Shown piece after piece: positions 11,194-22,380 of a DNA stretch of 64,000 nt (positions within the stretch are counted from its first letter, which is position 1; the number at the start of each line of letters is the position of its first letter). The stretch comes from Castanea sativa (taxonomy: Eukaryota > Streptophyta > Magnoliopsida > Fagales > Fagaceae), in assembly GCF_040712315.1 (NCBI RefSeq), contig NC_134017.1, positions 17,700,001 to 17,764,000 on the forward strand. The letters are read 5' to 3'. The position numbers and the translations under genes are program-made. The notes under the pieces were generated by a model. That model was not told the origin of the DNA. It ran no database searches and saw only the letters and a program-made list of their open reading frames with translations.

Positions 11194-12060
11194 TGAAGGA
11201 AAAATTTTGGTTTTGTATCCCATACAAAACACATAGCCGAAGCAACAAATAAGGATATATTTCATTCATGATTGATAACGTGCACTATGTAAATTTCAGA
11301 ATTTAAGAACAAGATAGCGTACCTTGGTGTGAAGAAATTCAAAACAAAGATTAGAAGCACTTGGGAACACTTTTAATCTTCACTCCAATTCCACTTTACG
11401 CCCAAGATGTGTGGTCTCTCAATCAGTTTTCAAGGGAGAACGAAAGTGTGTCTCACACACCGTTTCTTATTTTTTCTATAAAAATTTTGTATGTTTCTCC
11501 CTTTGTAACAAACTAATTATCTAATTGGGCTGGCCTATTGGGCCTTTCCAATTGGGCTTTAGTGTGTGGCTTGAAGTAAGACCAAAAGGGACCAATAAGA
11601 CACTAGCTCCAATGGGCCTTGGGCTTTTCCGTCAGCTCTTGACAAGTCCAAAGTTACCATTAATTATATTTAATACCACTATATAAATATAATTGCACTC
11701 TAGGCCTTATTAATAAATTATATCCCAAAACTTTATTATACATGCAACCCCTTCATAAAATATTGGTAGTAATACAAAGTCATAAATGTAGACTACCACT
11801 TTGTAAAATACTACATCTTATCCTTGAGTACCCGATTTAATCCTTTAAAGTTATTCATTATATATTTATGAAATCCAATTTCATAAATATATACTTTAGT
11901 AATTTCTTACTAAAGTGGTTAGGCCTAACTCTCTAAATAACTGAACCCATTAAACTTATCTCAATGGAATATTTTATATCTCCATCAAGAGACTATGAAT
12001 TCCATCTTGAGAATATATATTCCATCAACACTAAATGTGGCTGCCCAACATACTGAGGTT
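11194..12060 (-). repeat. 5' LTR of copia element 1, first segment
   Basis: Begins TGAAGGAAAA next to the PBS and is collinear with the 3' LTR until 12060, where a younger solo LTR of the same family is inserted. It continues at 13502-14043. Confidence 0.92.
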
Positions 12061-13501
12061 TGAAGGAAAAATTCTGGTTTTGCATCTCATGCAAAACCCA
12101 CAGCGGAAGCGACGAACTAGGGTCTATTTCATTCATGATTGATAATGTGCACAATGTAAATTTCAGAATTTAAGAACAAGATAGCGTACCTTGGTGTGGA
12201 GAAATTCAAAACAAAGATTAGAAGCACTTGGGAACACTTTTAATCTTCACTCCAATTCCACTTTACACCTAAGATGTGTGGTCTCTCAATCAGTTTTTCA
12301 AATGGAGAATGAAAGTGTGTCTCACACTCTCTCACACACCGTTTCTTTTTCTTTTCTAATCTCTTCTAATAAAAATTCTGGTTGTTTCTCCCTTTATAAC
12401 TAACTGATTATCTAATTGGGCTGGCCTATTGGGCCTTTCCAATTGGGCTTTAGTGTGTGGCTTGGAGTGGGACCAAAAGGGACCAATAAGACCCTAGCTC
12501 CAATGGGCCTTGGGCTTTTCCGTCAACTCTTGACAAGTCCAAAGTTACCATTAATTATATTTAATACCACTATATAAATATAATTGCACTCTAGGCCTTA
12601 TTAATAAATTATATCCCAAGATTTTATTATACACGTAACTCCTTCATAAAATATTCGTAGTAACACAAAGTCATAAACGTAGACTGCCACTTTGTAAATT
12701 ACTACATCTTATCCTTGAGTACCCGGTTTAATTCTTTAAAGTTATTCATTATATATTTATGAAATCCAATTTCACAAATATATACTTTAGTAATTTCTTA
12801 CTAAAGTGGTTAGGCCTAACTCTCTGAATAACTGAAACCATTAAACTTATCTCAAGGGAATATTTTATATCTCCATCAAGAGACTATGAATTCCATATTA
12901 AGAATATATGTTCCATCAACACTAAATGTGGCTGCCCAACATACTGAGGTTTTGACCGTCACTTCAGGTCTCACTCCTGATATATCAAAGCAACCTACAC
13001 TTCATGATCAGGTCCATTATTCTCTCAGGATTAAGAGTTCATGCAAATAGAAGTCGTGAGATTTATTATTCATTTGACAGTCGTTAGGAGAATAATAAAT
13101 CTCACAGCGGTCCAATTCAATATGTTTTAACTCTTAAAACATATCAACATATCAACTAGAAGTTTCCACTTCCATGATCAAGACAAATCATCTTAGTTGA
13201 CACGTTATAGTCTTCACAGATGAAATGCCCAATTTCATCACCAACTACGAACTATAAATTCTGAGTTTACAAAGAACTTGTGATTTACATCTTCTGTGAC
13301 TTTTCACATAAATCACATACAATGCATCTCATGGACTATATGATAATGTTCCATATTCATGTTACCATTATTTTAGATAATAATAAAATAACTTTATCAA
13401 ACACAATATTAAGTCATACATCATGTCATACAATACACAATGTTATACATAATATCATACATAGCATCATACAATAGGATTTAAGGGCACTAATCCTAAC
13501 A
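12061..13501 (-). mobile_element. Solo copia LTR nested in the 5' LTR of copia element 1
   Basis: A complete 1441-bp LTR (TGAAGG at the left, CCTAACA at the right) flanked by the 5-bp direct repeat AGGTT at 12056-12060 and 13502-13506. It has no internal domain and is in the same orientation as its host. Removing it plus one AGGTT rejoins the host LTR exactly. It arose from a younger insertion of the same family followed by LTR-LTR recombination. Confidence 0.95.
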
Positions 13502-14043
13502 AGGTTTTGACTGTCACTTTAGATCTCACTCTTGATATATCAAAGTAACCTACACCTCATGATTAGGTCCATTATTCTCTAAGGATTAAGAGTTCATGCA
13601 AATAGAAGTCGTGAGATTTATTATTCATTTGACAGTTGTTAGAAGAATAATAAATCTCACAGCGGTCCTGTTCAATATGTCTTAACTCTTAAAACATATC
13701 AACTAGAAGTCTCCACTTCCATTATCAAGAAAATTCATCTTAGTTGATACGTTATAGTCTTCGCAAATGAAATGCCCAATTTCATCATCGACTACGAACT
13801 ATAAATTCTGAGTTTACAAAGAACTTGTGATTTACATCTTCTATGACTTTTCACATAAATCACATACAATGCATCTCATGGACTATATGACAATGTCTCA
13901 TATTCATGTTACCATTATTTTAGATAATAATAAAATAACTTTATCAATCATAATATTAAGTCATACATCATATCATACATAATGTCATACATAATATTAT
14001 ACATAGCATCATACAATAGGATTTAAGGACACTAATCCTAACA
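13502..14043 (-). repeat. 5' LTR of copia element 1, second segment
   Basis: Continues the interrupted LTR from AGGTTTTGAC to its CTAATCCTAACA terminus at 14043. The CCAAA target-site duplication follows at 14044-14048. Confidence 0.92.
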
Positions 14044-14048
14044 CCAAA

Positions 14049-15045
14049 TTTGCGAGCTGAACAAACTACCAATAAAAATGGGAGCCAACAAAAACCCAAG
14101 GTTCAAGGTCGAGTTTTTGCTTTGACTAAACAAGACACCGAGGCATCCCCATCAGTGGTTTCAAGTACACTTCTTGTTTCTAGTCAACATGCATAAGTGT
14201 AACTTGATTCTGGTTCAACCCAATCTTTCATCTCATATAGACTTGCACAAAGGCTAAACATGGAACCTGAGAGTTTAAATTATGAATTGTGTGTTACTAC
14301 ACCTTCTGGACAACAAATGAATACCCATAAAGTGTATAAGTCTTGTAATGTTTTAGTCTCTAGGAGAGAATTAAAAGCAAATCTTATGTTGCTGGATATG
14401 TTTGTGTTTGATGTGATTTTAGGTATGGATTGGTTATCTACTTTTTATGCTTCCATAGAGTGTTTTGGGAAGAAGGTAGTATTTAAAATTCCTGGGGAGC
14501 CAGAATTAAAATTCCATAGAGTTTGAGTTTTATTAGTTTCAGCTATACAAGCAAGATGATTGCTTAGGAAGGGTTGTGAAGGGTTCCTTGTTTGTGCTTT
14601 GAAGCGTGATAAAACAGAAGTAAAAGTTGAAGACATCCCAGTGGTGAAAGAGTTTATAGATGTGTTCTCTGAGGACTTACCTAGATTACCCCCTGACAGG
14701 GAGGTTGAGTTCACTATTGACATAGTACCTGGTATTGGTTCGATTTCTAAAGCACCTTATAGAATGGCCCCTACAGAGCTCAAAGAATTGAAGGAGCAAT
14801 TGCAAGACTTGCTTGATAAAGGCTTTATTTGGCCTAGTGCTTCCCCTTAGGGTGCTCTGGTGTTGTTTGTTAAGAAGAAGGATGGTAGTATGTGGTTGTG
14901 CATTGACTATAGGGAGTTGAATAAGGTAACCATAAGAAACAAATACCCTTTGCCATGAATTGATGATTTGTTTGATTAGCTTCAAGGCACTTAAGTCTTC
15001 TCTAAAATTGACTTGAGATCGAGTTATCATCAGTTGAGAGTTGAG
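14049..15045 (+). pseudogene. Gypsy (Tekay-like) protease and reverse transcriptase start
   Basis: Continues the gag frame of 3835-4709. After the zinc knuckle comes a variable linker, then the retropepsin region around 14200-14520 ('MNTHKVYKSCNV', 'FDVILGMDWLSTFYASIEC', typical of this clade). RT begins with 'DVFSEDLPRLPPDREVEFTIDI', 'KAPYRMAPTELKELKEQLQDLLDKGFI', '[25 protein letters not shown]' and 'FSKIDLRSSYHQLRV', then stops before the YxDD motif at about 15045. Stops fall at Trp, Arg and Gln codons (for example 14848, 14956, 14977), again all transitions. Everything 3' of here is lost. Confidence 0.88.
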
Positions 15046-15275
15046 AGGGGGTTTGAGGCTGACGACAACCCTACAATAGCCCCAAGCACACCCTAGACCA
15101 GAGGACACACATTTTTTCTAAAATTTGCTCTTTGCCCATCTCCTTTCTACATTTTTTCTCTCTTCCAAACACCAAAAAAAAAACCCAAAAATACTCCAAA
15201 AAAACACATCAAAGTCTCTTGATTCTTACATCTTCACCAACAACACAAGGTAGTGTTCTCTTGTACCCAATCTTC
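15046..15275 (+). mobile_element. Tat-type LTR family A, truncated, left segment (R/U5)
   Basis: Homologous on the opposite strand to 53440-53600 of the LTR at 51600-54213 ('GCCCCAAGCACACCCTAGACC' here, a similar GGCCCCAGGCACCTCTAGACC there). It starts just downstream of where the other copy has its TATA box, so U3 is missing. It joins directly to the broken gypsy RT. It is interrupted at 15275 by a solo copia LTR. Confidence 0.65.
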
Positions 15276-16658
15276 TGTAGGAAAAAAACTAGTTTTGCAT
15301 CTCATACAAAACACACAGTGGAAGCAACAATCATGGATCTACTTTATTCATAAGAGATAACATGTAACCTTGAATTCTAGAACAAAGAATAGAAAGCGTA
15401 CCTTGATGCAGTGAAATTCAAAACTAGGAATTGAGAATACCTTTAATCTTCATCTTAATTCCACATGGTACCTGAGATGTGTGGTCTCTCAATCAGTCTA
15501 TATGTATGTTGATTTTCAAAGAAAAATCCTTCTTCTTCTCCTTGTAGAGAAAAACTTTTTTCTTTCTTTTTATCATATGTACACTTTTAACTACCTTGGT
15601 AGTTTCTTTGTTTAATAACTCTTTTTAAATAAAAACTTATTATCTAATTGGGTTAGCCTTTTGGGCTTACCCAATTGGGATTTAGTTTGTGGCTTGAGAT
15701 GGGACCAAAGGGAACAAATAAGACTCTAGCTCCAATGGGCCTTAGGCTTTTCTGTCAACTCTTGACAAGTCCAAAGTTACCATTAATTATATTTAATACT
15801 ACTATATAAACATAATTGCACTCTAGGCCTTATTAATAAATTATATTCTAAGACTCTAATAATATCATTTGACCCCTCCATGAAATATTCATAGTGAACA
15901 AAGTTATAATAAATTGTCACTTTGTAAACAACTATTTTATTCTTGAGTACTTGGTTTAATCTTTTAGTTATTCACATTTATTGAAATCCAATTTCAATAA
16001 ATATAAGCTTTAGTAACTTCTTACTAAAGTGGGCACCCTGAATAGCCAGTTCCCATTAAACTTATCTCAAAGGGATATTTCGTGTCTCTACAAAAAGAGA
16101 TTATGGATTCCATCTTGAAAATATGTGTTCCCTTAACACTACGTGTGGTTACCCAACAAAATGAGATTTTGACCCTGAATATTAGATTTCACTTCTGATA
16201 TATCAAAGTAACCTACATTTCATGATCGGGTTCACTACGCTCTCAGGATTAATAGTCTTGAAATTAGAAGTCGTGAGATTAATTATTCAGGTGACAATTG
16301 TTGATTGAATAATTAATCTCATAGTGGTCCAGTTCAATATGTCTTAGCTCTTAAGACATATCAACACATCAACTAGAAGTCTCCACTTCCATGATCAAGA
16401 CAAATCATCTTAGTTGATGTATTATAGTCTTCACAAATGAAACGCCCAATTTCATCACGAGTACGAACTAAATTTTGAGTTTACAAGGAACTTGTGATTT
16501 ACATCTTCTGTGACTAAATCACATGAATCACATACAATGCATCTCATGGACTATGATAATGTCCCATTAGTTCATTTATAAATAGTCTCATATAATTAAA
16601 CAATTTAATTATTTATGACATGCCAATAAATTGGATTTTTAAGGCATAAACCCCAACA
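15276..16658 (-). mobile_element. Divergent solo copia LTR
   Basis: 1383 bp from TGTAGG to CCCCAACA, collinear with the main copia LTR family but clearly diverged along its length (small deletions, and 'AAGGCATAAACCCCAACA' at the terminus). It has a perfect 5-bp target-site duplication TCTTC at 15271-15275 and 16659-16663. It represents an older subfamily. Confidence 0.92.
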
Positions 16659-16695
16659 TCTTCTTCTCCTTGGTTCTACATATTGGATTTGGGGT

Positions 16696-16740
16696 TTAGG
16701 GGTGTGGATGTAGCTTTTTAGCTATCATCCACACCCCTAA
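16696..16740 (+). other. Stem-loop in Tat LTR family A (copy 1)
   Basis: Perfect 15-bp arms TTAGGGGTGTGGATG and CATCCACACCCCTAA with a TAGCT/AGCTA inner helix and a T-rich loop. The same structure occurs in the sense orientation of the LTRs at 53343-53387 and 55054-55090, in one case with a paired base change. Confidence 0.85.
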
Positions 16741-16999
16741 CCTTTTAAATCTATTTCCTAGCATGTTCTTGCTCTTTGCCATAATAATATGATTTATTGC
16801 TTTCTTTGACATGTTTCTTGCTTTGACATGTTTCTTGCTTTATCTTGTTTCTAGCGTGCTTTTAGCTTAGATCCGTGTTCTTTTATGCTTACTCACATGT
16901 TTATTTGTCCCGATTTACATGCTTATGGTTTTTATGCCATGTTTCCTTTGTTTTATTCCTTTCTTTGCTTTGTGTTGATGATTAGGGTTATGTGCTCAC

Positions 17000-17560
17000 A
17001 TGCTTGATATAATGTCTATGGTTATGCTTTTCTTAGATCTATGTGTTCGTGTGCTTTTTGCCATGTTTTATGTTTAAATCCACATCCGTGCATGTTTATA
17101 TGCTTGGATTCATGTTCTTCCATGTCTATGTGCTAGCTTTCACATGTTCATACACGCGTTGCCATGCCTACACCTAGATACACTTTTTTGCATGCTTTTG
17201 TGCTTGGATCTAGGTTTCCACATGCTTATATGTCCAGATCTATGTTTTCACATGCTTATGTGCTCGGATCTATGCTCTATATGCTTTATGCTAGTTTTCC
17301 ATGTGCTTGTGCGCTCCATGCAATGTTTGTGTGCCTAGACCTAGGCTATGTTTGTCATGCCATGTGCTACTATAGCCCTTTTGTTGCTTTATCTTTCTCT
17401 CTTGTGTTTTGGCGTTTTCCTTTGGACTCGATCTAGACCCTATGGTCTTTGTCATCGTTCATACACCTTGGCCCTATCAAAGGGTTTGGATCACCCATTT
17501 TGCATGTCTATGCTTGCTTGTGTTAGCCTCTCTTGTTCTAGGCTTTGCCACGTTATACAC
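17000..17560 (+). repeat. Degenerate short-period repeat tract
   Basis: Irregular repetition of short motifs such as CATGCTTATGTGCTCGGATC and CATGTTTATATGCTTGGATT, with a mirrored tract at about 52780-53300 in the other copy of the LTR. Cys/Met/Leu-rich open frames here are artefacts. Confidence 0.7.
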
Positions 17561-18400
17561 CCTTAGCAGGTATGTGGTTGTGTGATTAAATCTGATGCCT
17601 ATGAGGCCTTGTTTGGATGCAACCATTTGGGATGCGTTGCCATGATGATAGTTGATTCACGCATACCTCTCCCCTTTTCCACTTTGTGTGATGGTATGCT
17701 TACCATGCTTGTGTTATGGACATTCGATCTAAATCTACATTTTTCCCTTGTGGACACCACCTTTTGTGTGTTTTCTTGTTTGTTTGCTGTCTCTTTTGCT
17801 TGTTTGCTTGCCATGCCTATCATGCGTCTCTGCTTTATGCCTTCTCATGCTCTTTGCATCTTTTCCTTGCATTGCTTGTTTGCTAGTTTTCTCGTCTTCA
17901 CCTTTGCATGTACATACACAGAGCGAGGACACTTGGAGTTGAGGCACTATCTTCCAAGCGTAAGCAAAAAGGGCGAGGATGCAAGCACACAAATATAAGT
18001 TGAGCAGCTGCAGTCAGTAGGTTTAGGGTTTAGCTTTTTCCCTTTGGTTATGTACTCTTTAAACCCCCTCCTTCCTCCTCCTTTTCTCCTTTAGATGGTT
18101 TATATTAGGTATATCATGCTTTATACCATTCGTCCTCATCTCTAGAGTATGGCAACCCATGTTTATTTTCCTGCACCTATATTTTGGGCCATGCTCTAGG
18201 GATGTAGGTATTTACTTTCCTACTCTGTATGCTAGCATTGGGCATGATGTATGTATATATATACCTGCTCGCCCTTTCCGGCGTGATTGTCACAGCCGGT
18301 GTCACCTAAGACAGGTGATGACTAGTTTCCGCTGCAAAAGTAAGGTGACATGTCATCGGATTTTGATAACCTTGATGCAAAGATTTTTTGCATGAGAGAT

Positions 18401-19058
18401 CATTAATGTAAGCCACATCAGTTATTAATTAGGTTTAAATAGGTTTCAAAGAGTTTGTATATGAGTAGGAAAGGGTTTCATGATCACAAACGAAGAAATA
18501 TATTTTCAAAAAACCTAAAAACGCGAAACACGCATTGAAAAAGCGTGAGGAGTTGGCCCACCATGGCGTAGTGTCATGGCGTGACTAGGTGCCATTCGAC
18601 ACTTTCAAAGTGCTGAACGGCACTCCTCAAGCACCGAGTGGCAGTCAGCTCTACCATCATCCATTCATGCAATTTCATGCAATTTTACATTTTTAGGCAT
18701 TTTTTAATGACCATTAAACACTCAAAAAGGTTTCTTTGATCAAACTGGGGCATTTAGACATGTTTAACTCATTTGTTTTCAAAATATCATCACTTGCATC
18801 CTTATTTTCAAAAATTGATCAAATCAAGATTTTTCCAAGCTCATGAATACATCTCTTAAACTAGGGGCATTTGACCATGCCTCATTCATTTTCAAAAAAG
18901 AAAAAAAGAGAGACCACCATTTTCATCTTTTCAAAAAAAAAAGGTTTCTACCATTGATCCAAGGCGGTTCCAAAGACAAAGAGTTAAGCATGGAAATTAG
19001 TACGAGATCGTCTATAGAACACTTCCATTTGTTTTGCAGGAAAGATTAAATATACAAA
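18401..19058 (+). other. Non-coding segment with 21-bp periodic array
   Basis: No protein-coding signal. It resembles U3 of the LTR at 23570 in having 21-bp units with GTGCC/GGCAC half-sites. The remainder is A-rich. It lies between the truncated family A LTR and the end of the antisense PMD gene. Confidence 0.45.
18589..18651 (+). repeat. 3 x 21-bp imperfect array
   Basis: Units start at 18589 (GTGCCATTCGACAC), 18610 (GTGCTGAACGGCAC) and 18631 (GCACCGAGTGGCAG), each exactly 21 bp. They share the half-site layout with the array at 24159-24242. Confidence 0.75.
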
Positions 19059-19700
19059 TCAAACGTCATTAGGACTCCAAGTCTGCCTGTGAGAAGGCCT
19101 CCTTGAAACGCCTCTAGAGGAGCCATCATTAGTATTTTCCTCTTGATTGGCATAGAATCGAGGATCATACAGACGGTTCTCAAGTTTGAGTCCTAAGGAC
19201 ACAAAACTGAACATGCATACTCGATCAGGCCAAGGGACGTTTAGTGTGTGCTTTGGCCTATCCAAAGGCATGGAACTATATGTTCCATCAGGATTCATCA
19301 CATCATATTGCCATGCTGAAAAATGGGGATAAGTCTCCATGAAAGAACTAGAAGAGCTACCAGCATGGTTAAGAGAAAGAATCTCTTCTTCCTCTCCTTC
19401 CTCATCATCCTCTTCAAAAGATGGAGCCTAAAAGTCCAATATGCAAATGATATCACCAAGCAGAAGTATGGAAGAGGAATATGCAAGATAAAATATTCGA
19501 CTTCATAAGGGGAGGGAAATACTGATATGCCAGTCAAGTAACCTTGCAAATGAGTTCAAACAAATTCAGAATAAGTTCCTGGTACTCCTAAAGCAACAAG
19601 GCCAACACGAATGTAAGTAATCTCATCATTAGTTAGAGGGTTGGCTAGCCGGTTAGAGGGACAAGGAGGAACTGGAATTTTTGTACGAGGGTATACATGT

Positions 19701-20013
19701 TGAACTTAAGGCAACAACCGATCACCAAGATACCAATACCTCTCATGCCCACATTCAAACAATACTTGACGGCTATTTAGCTCAGAGCCCGCTCACACTC
19801 ATCATACTCCTCGCATCCAATCCAAGGATCTAAAGACATCTAAAAAATCACAATGGTGAACTTGAGGCAACACCCGATCACCAAGATACCAATACCTCCC
19901 ATGCCCACATTCAAATAATACTTGACGGCTATTCAGCTCTAGAGCCCACTCACACTCATCATACTCCTCGCATCCAATCCAAGGATCTAAAGACATCTAA
20001 AAAATCACAATGG
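19701..20013 (-). repeat. 156-bp tandem duplication spanning an exon edge of the PMD gene
   Basis: 19701-19856 and 19857-20013 are near-identical direct copies (differences such as CTCATGCCC/CCCATGCCC and TTTAGCTCAG/TTCAGCTCTAG). Each carries a TTTTTTAG acceptor-like end plus the exon encoding 'LDPWIGCEEYDECE' and 'ECGHGRYWYLGDR'. The duplication post-dates the gene and disrupts the reading frame. Confidence 0.9.
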
Positions 20014-20959
20014 AACCCAAAATGAGAAAAAACCAAGCCATAATCAAGCACTAAAGATCCCACACAAAAAAGGGGAAGGACTCACATCATTAGCAATCAA
20101 ATTGTCAATCACCAAACGCCAAATTTCCAAAGGACGCCTAGAGGGCGTTTAAAAACAGTGTTTAGGCAACCAACAGAGATATCTAAGAAAAATGTCATTA
20201 ATTTCCTCCCGAATTTCAGGACCAACTCCAAAGTATTCATACATCCTGACCTGAAAAAATTCACAACACCATTACAACATAGCCAAAATAACTTTCCAAA
20301 ACCCACACATAGCCAAAAATTTCAAACCTCACCTACCATACAAATGGAGCCTTACCCAAGCTTGAAAGGCTATGCCTAGAAAGTTGAGTCATGAAATGTA
20401 AAAGAGTAGCATAAGCCATACTACCCCAATCATAATTTTTGATTTGCTCAATGTTTCTCAAGCTCCATAAATAGCGCAAATTCATTATATAGCCTAAATC
20501 TAAGCACAAGATCCCAATAAAAAGAAGCATGAACATGCGGGTAACCCTTGCCACAGTATCACATGTTGCAATGTTACACATAGCCATGACAAAGGAACAT
20601 TTTTACTCCTCATTTTGGAAGGCACTGCGCCTAGAAGTTTCTTGATTTCATTTGGATTAAGGGAGTCATTAACACGGATTCTCTCACCACCTAACTTCAG
20701 GCCAGTGAAAACGGAGAAGTCGTAAGGCGTCAACATTACCTAACCAATGCCCGGAAAATGAAAGGTACATATGGCGTCCCAGAAGCGTTTTGACAAGGCA
20801 AGGAGTAATTAGAGGTCCTTGTATTCATGAGTCTCTTGATTTAATAAAGTTTCAAAGAAAGTACCAAAGGCAGCATCATTGATGATATTTCTGATGTTAG
20901 GGGACAATGCTTCCCATATGCTCTTCAACATTTGGAGACTACCTCAACTCTTGAGCTCT

Positions 20960-21752
20960 GTAGCACAAAAAATTAACCCATCATCGCATGTCTAAATAAT
21001 TCCCATGACCAAAATCTCATTCCATGACAAACATTTCCTATGTCCAAAAATCAATGTCCCACCAAAATTTTCCATGTCCATTCACAATTTTTTTTTCCCA
21101 TGTCCATTCACAACCATCAAAAAATTCCTACATGCCCATGCACACAAAAAAAAAAAAAAAAAAAAAAAATCATGTCCAAAATAGCCATAAAAAAAATCCT
21201 ACATGTCCATCGAAAAATTCCTATACGCCCATGCACAACAAAAAATCCTACATATCCAAAATTATAACCACAAATTTTCCCATGACCTAACATCACATAC
21301 CCAACAAAAATTCATCCATAGCCAAAATCCCATGCCCATAAAATTATTCCATATCCACAAAAATTTCTTCCATACCCACAAATTATTTTTTTCATAATCA
21401 TATCCACAAAATTTTTGCCATGTTCATAAAATAAGATTTACACATGCCAACGAAATTTCCCACATACATCATGAATAAATTCAACCAAGCTTACAACACA
21501 AATTTTTCACAATGTCAATCCCTCAAAATCCAAGCTAAAATTCATCCAACAACATCACAAATAATCAACATTGCCAAAATTCCATAAGGCATCAACATTA
21601 TCTAAATTACACCATGACCAAAAAATACAACACTTCCAAAATGCTCCAAAGCCAAGACTACAACATGATCAATCATACAATGCCCCGAATTCCCACCATC
21701 AAATTTTCAATGAAGCATGAAAAAATGTTTTTCCAAACAAAGAAAACCTCAC
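20960..21752 (-). other. First intron of the antisense PMD gene, low complexity
   Basis: A+T-rich with degenerate repetition of CCATGTCCA/CCAAAATT-type words and an A-run of about 23 at 21147-21169. Donor GTGAGG at 21752, acceptor CAG at about 20958. Lysine-rich open frames on the plus strand here are not genes. Confidence 0.65.
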
Positions 21753-21889
21753 CTTGATGTCCATGTGAGAATATGGAGCATGGGTTTTGGGTCTTGAAGG
21801 AGCCCCTCCTCATCATTCCATTCAAGTGATGGATCATATTTCTTGCCATGAAAAGTAAGAAAAAAGGGTCCATTGGAAGAAGAAGACAT

Positions 21890-22380
21890 TTTGGTGCAAA
21901 GAAAATATGAGTTTGAAAATGGGTTTCACCAAAACTGAGTGTGGCAAAAGTGCTCAAGAACACAATGATCTAAAAAATATTAAGAGGGATGAGTGAAAGA
22001 GGGTTGAGAAGCTTAGAAAAGTGTTTTATTTTTTATTTTTTATAGAAGCAATGGTGAGGTGAAGAAGAAAATTCAAGTGGAAAAAGATGATGAATAGTGT
22101 TATGGTGGATGAAAGATGAAGGAGGAAGAAAAAGCAAAAAGGAAATGGAGAGACAAGCCAAAGTGAGGGGCCAAAATTCGACCCCCAAACTTAAGTTTCG
22201 GCTGAGTTGTTGAATCAACTCAGTCAGACTGAGTTGACTCAGTCAACTCCTAAAAAAAATTTATTTTCTTTTTCTTTTCTTCTTTTCTTTTCTTTCTAAA
22301 AAATCATCATAAAAAGAGAATGGTCATATTGATTAAAAAACAAAAGCAAAAAACAAAAAAAATAGAAAACAAATTTTTTG
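21890..22380 (-). promoter_or_regulatory. Putative upstream region of the antisense PMD gene
   Basis: On the minus strand this lies 5' of ATG 21889 and is pyrimidine-rich, as plant 5' leaders often are, with TATAAAAAATA-like sequence near 22040 (TTCTATAAAAAAT). At 22203-22247 it contains clustered GAGTTGACTCAG-type near-palindromes. The promoter role is inferred from position. Confidence 0.4.

Larger units (their letters stand above)
4710..14043 (-). mobile_element. Ty1/copia element 1, nested in gypsy gag
   Basis: Full element in minus orientation: 3' LTR 4710 to about 6141, RT-RNase H, protease-integrase and gag coding blocks, leader, PBS at 11178-11191, 5' LTR from 11194 to 14043. A 5-bp CCAAA target-site duplication flanks it. 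The 5' LTR is itself split by a solo LTR (12061-13501). Coding order gag-PR-INT-RT-RH is that of Ty1/copia. It is non-functional: in-frame stops in gag, an internal deletion between INT and RT, and loss of the PPT side of the 3' LTR junction. Confidence 0.93.
16659..18400 (+). mobile_element. Tat-type LTR family A, truncated, right segment
   Basis: Collinear with the reverse complement of about 51600-53430: hairpin, long degenerate CATG/CTTATGTGCTCGGATC-like repeat tract, then 'CATGCTCTAGGGATGTAGG' and 'GATGTATGTATATATATACC'. Several open frames of 60-138 codons at 17144-18395 are products of this repeat tract. No gene is supported. Confidence 0.65.
19059..21889 (-). pseudogene. Antisense plant mobile domain gene (aORF) of a Tat-like element, spliced structure
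   Basis: Exon 1 runs from ATG 21889 to 21753 ('MSSSSNGPFFLTFHGKKYDPSLE' begins it) and ends at a GTGAGG donor. The acceptor CTACAG is at about 20960. Exon 2 encodes PMD core motifs: 'LSPNIRNIINDAAFGTFF', 'MLTPYDFSVFTGLKLGGERI', 'LLGAVP', 'NVPLSWL', then after a frameshift near 20580 'LGYIMNLRYLWSLRNI' and 'YDWGSMAYATLLHFM'. A second intron is suggested by GTAGGT near 20335 and TTTTTTCAG near 20252, followed by 'RMYEYFGVGPEIREEIND'. The end carries 'LDRPKHTLNVPWPDRVCMF' and stops at 19059. It lies antisense and upstream of the plus-strand 3' LTR, as described for additional ORFs of Tat-lineage gypsy elements. Stops and a frameshift make it a pseudogene. Function of such ORFs is unknown; host PMD proteins act in silencing. 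Confidence 0.8.

Noticed and set aside
14686..15108. 140-codon minus-strand frame
   Set aside because: It is the antisense shadow of gypsy RT, whose motifs are clear on the plus strand.
17144..18000. Several overlapping Cys/Leu/Met-rich frames (60-138 codons) on both strands
   Set aside because: They come from a degenerate repeat tract inside a Tat LTR, and the mirrored tract at 51961-53213 gives the same kind of frames in the other orientation.
21024..21397. Lys/His-rich plus-strand frames
   Set aside because: They sit in the A-rich intron of the antisense PMD gene and follow the low-complexity repeat.
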